NCBI GenBank assembly: GCA_044226195.1
Contig: JBGAHO010000002.1
Location: forward strand, 1 to 64,000
Direction of reading: 5' to 3'
From: RPQJ01 sp044226195
Lineage (GTDB): Bacteria; Pseudomonadota; Gammaproteobacteria; Steroidobacterales; Steroidobacteraceae
Length of the DNA stretch: 64,000 nt
A program made the position numbers and the translations under genes. Positions 24,288-32,778 of the stretch are shown one piece after another; position 1 is the stretch's first letter, and every line of letters begins with the position of its first letter. The notes below the pieces were generated by a model. That model was not told where the DNA came from. It ran no database searches and was given only the letters and a program-made list of their open reading frames with translations.

Positions 24288-25315
24288 CACTCCGCGGCGC
24301 GACGCCCCCGCGCAACCGCGCCCGGCGTGCGGCCCGTGCGGTTGCGGTAGCTGCGTACGAAGCTCGCGACGTCGCCGTAGCCGAGCCGGTAGGCCACCTG
24401 CGTCACCGAGAGGTCGCCCGCGCGCAGCATCTGGCCGGCACGGTCGGTGCGTACCTGCAGCGAAAGCTCGCGAAAGCTGCTGCCCTCGGCGTCGAGATGA
24501 CGCGCGAGCGTCCGCGGCGAGACGTTGACGATGCGCGCGAGCTGCTCGAGCGTCGGACGCGAGTCCTCCGACTCGCGCAGCATGGTGCGGCACCAGTCGC
24601 TCCAGCGCCGCCCCACCCGAACCTGCCGCAGCATCGCCTTGCAGCGCTCCTCCGCGGCACGCATCGCCCGCGGATTGGCCATGGCGAGCGGCGCGTCGAC
24701 CAGCGACGCCGGCAGCGCGAAACGCACGCCGGTCGGACCATCCGCGAAATGCACGCGAACGGGCGCGAGTTCCCGATAACGCTCGGCGTGCGCGGGCCGC
24801 TCGATCGACAGCCACGCGTCATAGGGCGGCAGGCGATCGCCGAGCGCCGCGCGATAGGCGAGGTGGTTCGAGACGACGATCGCCTCCTCGAGCATGCGCA
24901 TCGTCTGTTGCGACATCGCCACCGCCGGCGTGTACACGAGTTCGACGCGGTCGGCGGACCGGTGCAGGCTCAACGCAAAGGCCGTCTGCAGCAGCCGCTG
25001 GTACGTGACCTGCAGCCGCAGCACGTCGCCGAACGTGGGGCTCGTCAGGAAAGCGAAGCCGAGCAGGTCGTGCGAAGTCGGGTCGAGTCGGCGGCCGAGT
25101 TCGAAGCCGAGATCGGTGCGTCCGCTGGCGCGGATCGCCGCGACCAGCAGGGCCTCGAGCTGTCGCAGCGTGACCTGCGCCCCCGGGTCGTCGATGGCGC
25201 GGATCCGAGTCGCGCGCAACAGTGCGTCGCGCTCCACCCCGATCGAGGCGAGGTAGTCGAGCAGCAGCGCGACGTAGCGTGCCGGCAGTTGCGCCGTCTC
25301 ACGACCGTCCGGCAT
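24287..25315 (-). CDS. AraC-family regulator with Arabinose_bd-type N-terminal domain
   Basis: 342 residues. The N-terminal ligand domain (about 15-195) resembles the PF12625 type: 'ARYVALLLDYLASIGVERDA', 'TDLGFELGRRLDPTSHDLLG' and FAFLTSPTFGD. The C-terminal AraC domain has two helix-turn-helix units: 'LEQLARIVNVSPRTLARHL' and 'SVTQVAYRLGYGDVASFVRS', followed by 'YRNRTGRTPGAV'. The start ATG at 25315 leaves 146 bp to the divergent ThDP gene, and this gap holds direct repeats 21 bp apart. It most likely controls the ThDP/SDR/DUF1330 operon. Relatives often sense fatty-acid-like or CoA-linked compounds. Confidence 0.9.
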   Translation of the reverse strand: MPDGRETAQLPARYVALLLDYLASIGVERDALLRATRIRAIDDPGAQVTLRQLEALLVAAIRASGRTDLGFELGRRLDPTSHDLLGFAFLTSPTFGDVLRLQVTYQRLLQTAFALSLHRSADRVELVYTPAVAMSQQTMRMLEEAIVVSNHLAYRAALGDRLPPYDAWLSIERPAHAERYRELAPVRVHFADGPTGVRFALPASLVDAPLAMANPRAMRAAEERCKAMLRQVRVGRRWSDWCRTMLRESEDSRPTLEQLARIVNVSPRTLARHLDAEGSSFRELSLQVRTDRAGQMLRAGDLSVTQVAYRLGYGDVASFVRSYRNRTGRTPGAVARGRRAAE

Positions 25316-25349
25316 GGCCCGGGTCGCCTCCGCCGCGGGCTGACGCGGC

Positions 25350-25382
25350 TGTCTGAAAATGCCAGTACATTGTCTGAAAATG
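25350..25382. promoter_or_regulatory. 21-bp-spaced direct repeats, probable AraC-type operator
   Basis: The 12-mer TGTCTGAAAATG occurs at 25350-25361 and again at 25371-25382, so the copies repeat at exactly 21 bp, two helical turns. It is in the divergent gap between the AraC regulator and the ThDP operon. Paired direct half-sites at 21 bp are the usual binding mode of AraC proteins. Confidence 0.75.
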
Positions 25383-25461
25383 TCAAGAACGTGTCCACCG
25401 CCGGATCGACACTGCCCGCACGGATCGCCCAGACGACCGCACACCGACAGAGGGGACCTGC

Positions 25462-27168
25462 ATGACCGACATTACCGGCGGCCAGCTCCTGGCCCGCGCG
25501 CTTGCCAACGAAGGCATCCAGTTCGTGTTCGGCCTGCCCTGCCCGGAGATCGATCCGCTGCTGGCGGCGCTCGCCGAGAACGGCATTCGCTTCGTCACCA
25601 TCCGCCACGAAGCGGCGGCCGTACACATGGCCGAGGGCCTCTACAAGACGACCGGGAAGGTGGCCGCCGTGCTCGGCAATCCCGGCCCCGGGACCGCGAA
25701 CCTGCTGCCCGGCCTGCTGACGGCGCGGCACGAAGGCGTGCCAGTGCTTGCGATCACCTCGCAGCATCGCGCCGGCATCGTGTACCCGGCGACGCCCGCC
25801 ACCTTCCAGGGCCAGGACCAGCTCGACCTCGTGAAGCCGGTCGTGAAATGGAACGGACCGGTGTTCGAGTGGACGCGCATTCCCGAGCTGGTGCGCATGG
25901 CATTCCGCGAGATGTGGTCCGGACGGCCGGGCCCGGTGCAGCTCGAGGTCCCCGGCCCGGTGCTGTATGCCACGGGTGCAGCGGAGTCGGCGCCGATCTT
26001 TCCGGGCGTGACCGGCCGCGGTTCGCTGCCGCAGCCGTCGGCGGCGCAGCTTGCCGAAGCGGCGCAGATGCTCGCGGGCGCGAAGAATCCGGTGATCTTC
26101 GCCGGCACCGGTGTCGACCGCGCCGGCGCCAACGGCGCTCTGCTCGCGCTCGCCGAGCAACTCGGCTGCCCGATCATTCCGTCGATGGCGGGACGCAGCG
26201 TCGTGCCGCACGACCACCCGCTCTACTTCCATTCGCAGAGCCCCGCCGCGGACGAACTGCGTCGCCATGCCGACGTGATGCTCGCGGTCGGAACGCGCAT
26301 CGGCAACCTCGACGTGCCGTTCGACAAATACTGGGGCGAGCCGTCGCGCTGCCGGCTGATCCAGGTCGACATCGAGCCGCGGCACATCGGCGTGTCGCGT
26401 CCCGTCGCGCTCGGCATCGTCGCGGATGCGCGCGCGACCCTCGAAGGCATCGCGAGCGCGCTGCAGGGCCGCCGACTGGCGAGTGCCGGGCGCACGGACG
26501 TCGCCGCCCAGCGCGAGGTACTGCTGGGCTGGCTGCAGGCAATGGGCGCGCATGTCGCGTCGTGGGCCGGCCCAGGCATCCACCCGGCGCATGCGATCGG
26601 CGCCGTCGGCGCGGTGTTCGGCCCGGAGGCCGTCTACTGCACCGATGGCGGCATGACCTCGCTGTGGGCGGCCATCGCGCTGCCTTCGACGCGGCCGAAT
26701 TCGTATCACGGCATCCTCGAGTTCGGCATGCTCGGCACGGGCATCCCATCCGCAGTCGGCGCCAAACTCGGCGCACCGCAACGCGAGGTGGTCTGCGTCA
26801 CCGGCGACGGGGCCGCGGGCTTCAACGCCATGGAGCTGCAGACCGCCGCACGCGAGGGCCAGAAGATCACCGTCGTGGTGCTGGCCGAGGGCGAGTGGAC
26901 CATGGAGATCCCGAACGAGATGGCCCGCTTCGGGACGACCTTCAACACGGCCATGGGCACGGTGCACTGGGACAAACTGGCGGAAGGCCTCGGCTGTCGC
27001 GGCGAGCACGTCGAGTCGATCGGCGACCTGCCCGCGGCGCTCGCACGGGCGCGCGCCCACGACGGTCCAGCGCTGGTCAGCGTACGCACCAGCACGCAGG
27101 CCAATCTGGCCGTGCCGGAGTCCGGCATCGCGCGCTTCTTCGAAGTCTACTTCGGACCCTCCGCATGA
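25462..27168 (+). CDS. thiamine-diphosphate enzyme of the acetolactate synthase/benzoylformate decarboxylase family, atypical ThDP motif
   Basis: 568 residues with the three ThDP-enzyme domains: PYR (about 1-170), a central nucleotide-like domain (190-320, 'MLAGAKNPVIFAGTGVDRAG') and PP (370-545). The catalytic Glu is present in 'TIRHEAAAVHMAEG' (E50). The PP motif begins normally with GDG (448-450), but 24 residues later the usual Asn-Asn is replaced by Ala-Glu (A475-E476 in VVVLAEGEW). The second Asn normally helps hold the metal-diphosphate; Glu might substitute. The reaction (decarboxylation or ligation of a 2-oxo acid) is not predictable. First gene of an operon with an SDR and a DUF1330-like protein, facing an AraC regulator. 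Confidence 0.87.
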   Translation: MTDITGGQLLARALANEGIQFVFGLPCPEIDPLLAALAENGIRFVTIRHEAAAVHMAEGLYKTTGKVAAVLGNPGPGTANLLPGLLTARHEGVPVLAITSQHRAGIVYPATPATFQGQDQLDLVKPVVKWNGPVFEWTRIPELVRMAFREMWSGRPGPVQLEVPGPVLYATGAAESAPIFPGVTGRGSLPQPSAAQLAEAAQMLAGAKNPVIFAGTGVDRAGANGALLALAEQLGCPIIPSMAGRSVVPHDHPLYFHSQSPAADELRRHADVMLAVGTRIGNLDVPFDKYWGEPSRCRLIQVDIEPRHIGVSRPVALGIVADARATLEGIASALQGRRLASAGRTDVAAQREVLLGWLQAMGAHVASWAGPGIHPAHAIGAVGAVFGPEAVYCTDGGMTSLWAAIALPSTRPNSYHGILEFGMLGTGIPSAVGAKLGAPQREVVCVTGDGAAGFNAMELQTAAREGQKITVVVLAEGEWTMEIPNEMARFGTTFNTAMGTVHWDKLAEGLGCRGEHVESIGDLPAALARARAHDGPALVSVRTSTQANLAVPESGIARFFEVYFGPSA

Positions 27169-27995
27169 AGACGCTGCAGGACAAGTGGGTACTGGTCACC
27201 GGCGCCGGCTCGGGCATCGGGCTGGAATGTGCGCGTGAATTCGCGCGGCGCGGCGCGAAGCTGGTCGTCTCGGACGTCAACGTGGCGGCCATCGAATCGC
27301 TGCGCGCGGAATTGAGCGCGCGCGGTACCGCATGCCACGCGCACGCCTGCAACGTCGCGGACGAACGGTCGGTCGCGCTGCTGGCGGAGACGGTGCAGCG
27401 CGAGGTCGGTGCGCTCGACGTGCTGATGAACAATGCGGGCGTCGCCTTCCTCGGCGGCTTCGAGGAGACGCCGATCACCGAATGGCGCCGCATCCTCGAC
27501 ATCAACGTGATGGGTATCGTGCATTGCACGCGCGCCTTCCTGCCCGCCATGCGCAGCGCGGGCGGCGAACGCAAGATCGTCAACGTCGCCTCGCTCGCCG
27601 GCTTCGCACCCGCACCCAACATGGCTGCGTACGCCGCGTCCAAGCACGCGGTCGTCGGCCTGTCGGAGGTGCTGGCGATGGAACTGCATGCCACGCCGAT
27701 CACGGTGCTGGTCGTCTGCCCGGGCATCATCAACACGGCGATCGTGCGCGTGAGCCCGTTCGGGTCGACCATCTCCGAATCGCAGGTGCGCAAGCTGCAG
27801 CATTACTACGCCGACCACGGCTGCACGGCGGACGTGGTGGCACGCGACGTGGCCGAAGCCGTCACGAGCGACCGCGGCTTCCTGTTCACCGGACCGATGG
27901 CGAAGCTAGGCTCGACGGCGATGCGCCTCTCGCGACGATGGGCCCGCCGCCTGACGATCAGCGCCTCGAAGCAGAACGGATACCTCGCCGAGTGA
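27165..27995 (+). CDS. short-chain dehydrogenase/reductase
   Basis: 276 residues of the classical SDR fold: cofactor motif 'VLVTGAGSGIGLECARE', adenine-ring stretch 'HACNVADERSV', 'VLMNNAGVAFLGG', catalytic Ser in 'IVNVASLAGF' and Y-x-x-x-K in 'AYAASKHAVVGLSEVLAMEL'. Substrate side: an extended, basic C terminus 'MRLSRRWARRLTI' that could associate with membranes. Asp at the end of the second strand (VVSDVNVAAI) points to NAD(H) rather than NADP(H). Coupled by 4-bp overlaps with the ThDP gene before it and the DUF1330-like gene after it, so it probably reduces or oxidises a compound made by the ThDP enzyme. Confidence 0.9.
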   Translation: MKTLQDKWVLVTGAGSGIGLECAREFARRGAKLVVSDVNVAAIESLRAELSARGTACHAHACNVADERSVALLAETVQREVGALDVLMNNAGVAFLGGFEETPITEWRRILDINVMGIVHCTRAFLPAMRSAGGERKIVNVASLAGFAPAPNMAAYAASKHAVVGLSEVLAMELHATPITVLVVCPGIINTAIVRVSPFGSTISESQVRKLQHYYADHGCTADVVARDVAEAVTSDRGFLFTGPMAKLGSTAMRLSRRWARRLTISASKQNGYLAE

Positions 27996-28678
27996 AGCGG
28001 CACCGGGCTGAACTCCTGCTGGCCCTGCTGCTGGCACTGGCGTGCGCGGCCGCGTGGGCCTGGCTCTTGCCGGGCGACCGTGCACGCCTCACGCCGGCCG
28101 AGGTCGATGGCTACATCGCGAGGCTGCAGGGCAAGCTGCCGGCCCCGCCCGGGGAGCAGCGCATCGCGCTCGAGCGCCTCCGGGCCTGGGGCCTCGCGGA
28201 CGACGGCCAGCCCGTCTACATGCTCAACCTGATGCGCTACTACCCGACCCTGCGCGCGGTGCCGGGAGGCGAGAACATCGCGCTGTCGCCGCAGGCATCC
28301 AATGCCCACTACGAGCGATCCGTCATGCCCCTGCTGCTGAAGCGGGGCGGCTGGCCGGTGGTCGGCGGCGAACGCGGCGGGATCACGCTCGCCGACGGCG
28401 TGCACGCCGACCTGCTCGGCCCCGACGCCTCGGCGGACGGACTCGATCGCATCCTCGTGGTGCGCTACCCGAGCCGTCGCGCGTTTCTCGACCTCGTGAG
28501 CGACCCCCGCTACCTCGCGCTGGCGCCATACAAGTTCGCGGCCCTGCACCTCGCCCTCGTGCCGGTCACCCGCGCCGTGGCCCTGCCGGATCCACGCGGG
28601 CTGGTCATCGCAGCGGCCGTCATCGCCTTTCTCGCGTTCGGCTGGTGGCGGTCGGCGCGCCGACAACGGTTCCCCTGA
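27992..28678 (+). CDS. membrane-anchored DUF1330-like protein
   Basis: 228 residues from a GTG that overlaps the SDR stop (GTGA). An N-terminal membrane helix (ELLLALLLALACAAAWAWLL, about 7-26) and a C-terminal helix (about 198-218) frame a soluble domain. This domain has the DUF1330 dimeric alpha/beta-barrel look: 'DGQPVYMLNLMRYYPTL', 'HYERSVMPLLLKRGGWPVV', 'RILVVRYPSRRAFLDLVSDP', 'YLALAPYKFAALH'. DUF1330 proteins are ferredoxin-like small-molecule binders with unproven activity. Membrane anchoring of such a domain is unusual. It ends the ThDP operon. Confidence 0.75.
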   Translation: MKRHRAELLLALLLALACAAAWAWLLPGDRARLTPAEVDGYIARLQGKLPAPPGEQRIALERLRAWGLADDGQPVYMLNLMRYYPTLRAVPGGENIALSPQASNAHYERSVMPLLLKRGGWPVVGGERGGITLADGVHADLLGPDASADGLDRILVVRYPSRRAFLDLVSDPRYLALAPYKFAALHLALVPVTRAVALPDPRGLVIAAAVIAFLAFGWWRSARRQRFP

Positions 28679-28733
28679 CGCAGCCGCTGAGCGATCATGG
28701 CGGCCCCGATTCCGGTGCAGCGGTCGCCAGGCA

Positions 28734-29810
28734 GTGCTTCGACGCAGACAGGGACGATGGCGGGCCGCCGCCTGCGCGTGGATGCTGCTCGGACTCCCGG
28801 GCTGCACGTCCATGCCCACGGCCGAGGAACTGCGCGCGACGTCGGCGCGCTTCGGCCAGGACGCGGCCCGGGGACACGACGGTCGCGCCCGCTTCCGTGA
28901 ACTCTTCTGCACACAGCTGGCCGCGGCCGATCCTGCGACGGCCTGCGACGACCTGCTCTGGCGCCTGCAGGATGAGGCACCGACGGCCCACCCGGGCCCA
29001 CCGGCCACGATCCGGACCGACCTGCACGTCTTCGTGGTGAGCGGCGCCTTCGGCGACTGCCGCATCGAGGACATGTTCCCCTACGAGCAGGAGATCGACC
29101 GGCTGGTGGCCGCCGGCCACCGCATCGAGCAGGTCAAGGTGAGTGGCCGCTCGAGCACCGCGGCGAACGCGCGCCAGATCGCCGAGGCGATCCGGGCAGC
29201 GCAAGTGCCGGCGGACGAGCGCATCGTGCTGATTGGCTATTCCAAGGGTGCGGTCGACATCCTGCAGTTGCTCGTCGACGAGACGGACGTCGGCCAGCGG
29301 GTATCGGCCGTCGTGAGCGTCTCCGGTCCGATCCTCGGTTCGCCGCTCGCGCAGACCGCGGACTGGTGGTACCGAACGCTGTTCTCCCACTGGTTCGCGG
29401 ATTTCTGCGCACCGGGCGACGGCGGCGTGATCGCGAGCCTGGTGCCCGCGACCCGCCAGGCCTGGCTCGCCGAGCATCCGTTGCCGGACCACGTGCGGTA
29501 CTACTCGCTCGGCGCATTCACCACGCGCGAACACCTGAGCCGCGCGCTGACCACGACGTGGCGGATGCTGTCGGACCGCGACCGACGCAACGACGGGCAG
29601 GTCGTGATCGGCGACGGCTACATTCCCGGCGGCACGCTGCTCGGCTACGCCAACGCGGACCACTGGGACGTGGCCATCGCCATCGACAAGCAGTTGCCGC
29701 TGCTCTCGTCGCGACGCAGCCCGCGCGAGTTTCCGCGTGCAGCCCTGTTCGACGCCCTCCTGGCCTACGTAAGCGAGACCTTGGATCCGGGTGCGGGTCC
29801 GGGCCGCTGA
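28734..29810 (+). CDS. alpha/beta-hydrolase-like lipoprotein
   Basis: 358 residues from a GTG at 28734. The basic start and hydrophobic run end in a lipobox (LLGLPG-C, Cys at about 24). The mature domain has an alpha/beta-hydrolase core: 'DLHVFVVSGAFGDCRIED', 'RIVLIGYSKGAVDILQLLV' with nucleophile elbow G-Y-S-K-G, then 'VSAVVSVSGPILGSPLAQ'. A possible His late in the chain is in 'GYANADHWDVAIAIDKQ'. It could be a phospholipase, esterase or thioesterase acting in the periplasm. It is followed at 15 bp by a phospholipase-D-type lipoprotein and then an LssY_C lipoprotein, an arrangement that suggests one envelope-lipid function. Confidence 0.82.
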   Translation: MLRRRQGRWRAAACAWMLLGLPGCTSMPTAEELRATSARFGQDAARGHDGRARFRELFCTQLAAADPATACDDLLWRLQDEAPTAHPGPPATIRTDLHVFVVSGAFGDCRIEDMFPYEQEIDRLVAAGHRIEQVKVSGRSSTAANARQIAEAIRAAQVPADERIVLIGYSKGAVDILQLLVDETDVGQRVSAVVSVSGPILGSPLAQTADWWYRTLFSHWFADFCAPGDGGVIASLVPATRQAWLAEHPLPDHVRYYSLGAFTTREHLSRALTTTWRMLSDRDRRNDGQVVIGDGYIPGGTLLGYANADHWDVAIAIDKQLPLLSSRRSPREFPRAALFDALLAYVSETLDPGAGPGR

Positions 29811-29825
29811 CGGCATACTCGCGCC

Positions 29826-31403
29826 ATGAACCGCCGTGCGCCCTGGATCGGCCCGCTCGCCAGCCTGCTCGCCGCGCTGGCCGGGTGCACCGGCCGGCCG
29901 GTGGTGCCGGAATCGGGCCCGGAACTCGGCGACTACGTCGCCCGCACGAGCGCCACGTCGGTGGTGGGCACCGAGGCCGAGTTCCAGGGCAGTCCCCTGC
30001 CGGACGTCGGCCTCGCGGGCCTGTTCCCCGCGCGCGGACCCGATCAGTGCCGCGTGGCCGTGCTCGAGGGCGGTGAGGACTCGTTCGCGGTCCGACTGGC
30101 CGCGCTCCGCAACGCGCGACACTCGATCCGCATCCAGGCCCTGGTGTTCAAGGGCGACGAAAGCGGACTGCGCATCGCCGAAATCCTCAAGCAGAAAAAG
30201 GCGGCCGGCCTCGACGTGCGCGTCATCGTCGACGCCTTCTCGAACCCGTGGCTGCAGACCCAGTGGATGCTGTTCGACCTCAAGCAGAACGGCATCGAGG
30301 TCGAGGGCTACGAGGCACTGGCGCTGCAGTGGCTGAATGAAGTGCCGGTGCCGATGCTGGTGCCGCACACGGACCCGAACGCCCTGGACCAGCGCTTCCA
30401 CGAGAAGATGTGGATCGTCGACGGCGAGACCGACGACGGCGTGGCGGTGACGGGCGGGCTGAACGTCGGCAATGAGTACTTCCGCGCCGATCCGGCGCAC
30501 CCCGACAGCACGTGGCGCGACCAGGACGTGGTGCTGCGCGGCGCCGTGGTGAAGGACCTCGTCACCGCCTTCGACCGCAACTTCGACTACTTCGTCGGCG
30601 TGAAGAAGAGCCGCGGCCTCTTCAACACGAACCTGTACTGGGACGCGACGCGGGCCGTGCTCGACAAGACCGGCAAGGTACCGGTCAGCTACCAGACCGA
30701 CCCGGCCGTGGTCGCGAACGTCGCGCGCATGGAGGCCCGCCACCCGCGCCTCGACTACCGGGGCGCCACCTGCCGCTTCATCCAGAACCGGCCGCGGCTC
30801 AGGGAAACCTACATCCAGCAGGCCTACGTGAAGCTGATCGAGCGGGCCCGGCAGGAGGTCCTGATCGCGAACGCGTACTTCGTGCCGACGCCGTCAATCT
30901 TCACCGCGCTGACCGACGCGGCGAAGCGCTGCACGGCGGTGCGCCTGATCTCGAACAGCCCCGAGACCAACGACCTGCCGGAGATCACGCTGGTGGGCCG
31001 TGGCTATTACAAGGAACTGCTCGCCGTGAACGACACCCCGGAAGTGAAGGCCTGCCCGAACCGCGATGCCGGGCTGCGCATCTGGGAATGGGTCGGCCAG
31101 TCCGCCGACCAGGCGACCCGCCAGCAGGGCACGATGCACTCGAAGTTCGCGGTGATCGACGGTGAACGCAGCCTCGTCGGTTCGTACAACCTCGATCCGC
31201 GCAGCGAACGGCTCAACAGTGAATCGGCCGTGGTGTTCCTGCAGCCGGATCTCGCCGGGCGCCTGCGCCGCAAGTTCCTGGACGACGACCTGCGTTACGC
31301 CCGCGAGGTGACGCCCGCCGAGGCCGCCCGGTTCGAATCGCCCGAGAGCGTGATCGACCGCTACCGCAAGTCGATCGGCGACTTGTTCGAGAAGCAAATG
31401 TGA
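29826..31403 (+). CDS. phospholipase D / cardiolipin synthase-family lipoprotein
   Basis: 525 residues with a lipoprotein signal (lipobox LAALAG-C). Two complete HKD motifs are visible: 'QRFHEKMWIVDGETDDG' with H192 and 'QGTMHSKFAVIDGERSL' with H438, each followed by the expected Gly-Ser/Asn patch ('GGLNVGNEY', 'VGSYNLDPRS'). This is the ymdC/ClsC-like arrangement, but the N-terminal Cys suggests anchoring to the outer or inner membrane face in the periplasm. It would transfer or hydrolyse phosphatidyl groups. It sits between the hydrolase lipoprotein gene (15 bp) and the LssY_C gene (1-bp overlap, TGATG). Confidence 0.9.
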   Translation: MNRRAPWIGPLASLLAALAGCTGRPVVPESGPELGDYVARTSATSVVGTEAEFQGSPLPDVGLAGLFPARGPDQCRVAVLEGGEDSFAVRLAALRNARHSIRIQALVFKGDESGLRIAEILKQKKAAGLDVRVIVDAFSNPWLQTQWMLFDLKQNGIEVEGYEALALQWLNEVPVPMLVPHTDPNALDQRFHEKMWIVDGETDDGVAVTGGLNVGNEYFRADPAHPDSTWRDQDVVLRGAVVKDLVTAFDRNFDYFVGVKKSRGLFNTNLYWDATRAVLDKTGKVPVSYQTDPAVVANVARMEARHPRLDYRGATCRFIQNRPRLRETYIQQAYVKLIERARQEVLIANAYFVPTPSIFTALTDAAKRCTAVRLISNSPETNDLPEITLVGRGYYKELLAVNDTPEVKACPNRDAGLRIWEWVGQSADQATRQQGTMHSKFAVIDGERSLVGSYNLDPRSERLNSESAVVFLQPDLAGRLRRKFLDDDLRYAREVTPAEAARFESPESVIDRYRKSIGDLFEKQM

Positions 31404-32770
31404 TGCGCCCCGGCTCCGCCACCGCCCGTCTCGTCGCCGTCCTGCTGTGCCTGCTGGCCATGACGGCCTGCCGGTCCCTGCCCTTCGCGCCGGACCCGCT
31501 CGAGGCGCCGGCCGGGCTGACCGGCGTGCAGACCCGCACCCATGGCGACGTCTCGGTGTCCGTCTCGATCCTCACCGACGAGCAGGCCCGCCGCCACTTC
31601 GGCGTCGACTTCGCGAAGCACGACCTGCAGGCCGTCTGGATCCAGGTGCGCAATGGATCGGATCGTCGGCTGTGGTTCATCCGTACCGTGCTCGATGCGG
31701 ATTTCTACTCGGCCGAGGAAGCGGGCCTGCTCGTCGAGAGCGAGGTCGACCACTCGTCGCGGGCCGCCCTGCACCAGTACCTGCGCGACGAGTCGATCCG
31801 GGCGCTGCTGGTGCCGCGGACCGTGACCGACGGCTTCGTGTTCCTGCCGCGCGTCGAAGGCGGTCGCTACGTCGACATCCGGCTGCAGGGAGATGCCTAC
31901 GCCGAGGGAGATCCGGCCGCACACGGGGTCGCGGCGCCGCGCGAGCTGCGCTTCGACTTCGCCCTGCCGCTGCCCGACGGCGACTTCGACTACGAGAAAC
32001 TCGATCCGGCGAAGACGTACGCGGGCCGCGAGCTGCCGGACCTCTCGCTCGAGGCGCTGCGCGCCGAGCTCGAGCGCCTGCCGTGCTGTGCCGCCAACGA
32101 CGAGGGCGCCGCGGACGGCGACCCGCTCAACATCGTGCTCGTCGGCAATTCGGACGACGTGCTGAATTCCCTTTCGCGCAGCGGCTGGTCGTTCACCCAC
32201 CGCATCACGCTCAAGTCCGTGCGGCGCGAGATCGGCGCGGCCGTGGCCGGCAATGCGTACCCGGTGGCGCCGGTCAGCAGCCTGTACGTATTCGGCCGCA
32301 AGCAGGACGTGGCGCTGCAGCGCGCGCGCCACTCGATCTCGCAGCGCAACCACATGCGTCTGTGGCTGGCGCCGTTCCGCTTCGAGGGCCGGTCGGTCTG
32401 GGTGGGCCAGGTCAGCCGCGACATCGGCGTGAAGCTCACGCCGAAGTCACCGACGCTGACGACGCACGTGATCGACCCCGAGGTCGACACCACGCGCGAG
32501 TACCTGCTGCACAGCCTGATCGCCCATGGCTTCGTCGACCGCTTCGGGTTCGTGAAGGGCAGCGCGGAAGCCTCGCGCCTCGCGCCGCGCCACAACCTGA
32601 CGGGCGATCCCTACCACAGCGACGGATTGCGTCTCGTGCTGGTGATCGCGCGGGAGCCCGTCGCGCCGGACGACATCCGCAACCTGATGTGGGAGCAGTC
32701 CGCGCCGCCCATTGCCGAAGGGCAGAGCGAGGCCGCGAGACAACACGTGCAGCCGATGCCGGGGCCCTGA
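31403..32770 (+). CDS. LssY C-terminal-domain lipoprotein
   Basis: 455 residues. The start ATG at 31403 overlaps the phospholipase stop by one base; an in-frame GTG three bases earlier is an alternative. Lipobox LLAMTA-C at about residue 23. The C-terminal half is an LssY_C domain: 'DPLNIVLVGNSDDVLNSLSR', 'RSGWSFTHRITLKSV', 'PVSSLYVFGRKQDVALQRAR', 'RNHMRLWLAPFRFEGRSVWV' and 'TREYLLHSLIAHGFVDRFGF'. This domain is often fused to PAP2 phosphatases or DedA-like membrane proteins, hinting at lipid work; its own role is unknown. Here it is a separate lipoprotein next to two lipid-acting lipoproteins. Confidence 0.85.
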   Translation: MRPGSATARLVAVLLCLLAMTACRSLPFAPDPLEAPAGLTGVQTRTHGDVSVSVSILTDEQARRHFGVDFAKHDLQAVWIQVRNGSDRRLWFIRTVLDADFYSAEEAGLLVESEVDHSSRAALHQYLRDESIRALLVPRTVTDGFVFLPRVEGGRYVDIRLQGDAYAEGDPAAHGVAAPRELRFDFALPLPDGDFDYEKLDPAKTYAGRELPDLSLEALRAELERLPCCAANDEGAADGDPLNIVLVGNSDDVLNSLSRSGWSFTHRITLKSVRREIGAAVAGNAYPVAPVSSLYVFGRKQDVALQRARHSISQRNHMRLWLAPFRFEGRSVWVGQVSRDIGVKLTPKSPTLTTHVIDPEVDTTREYLLHSLIAHGFVDRFGFVKGSAEASRLAPRHNLTGDPYHSDGLRLVLVIAREPVAPDDIRNLMWEQSAPPIAEGQSEAARQHVQPMPGP

Positions 32771-32778
32771 GCGGCCCG

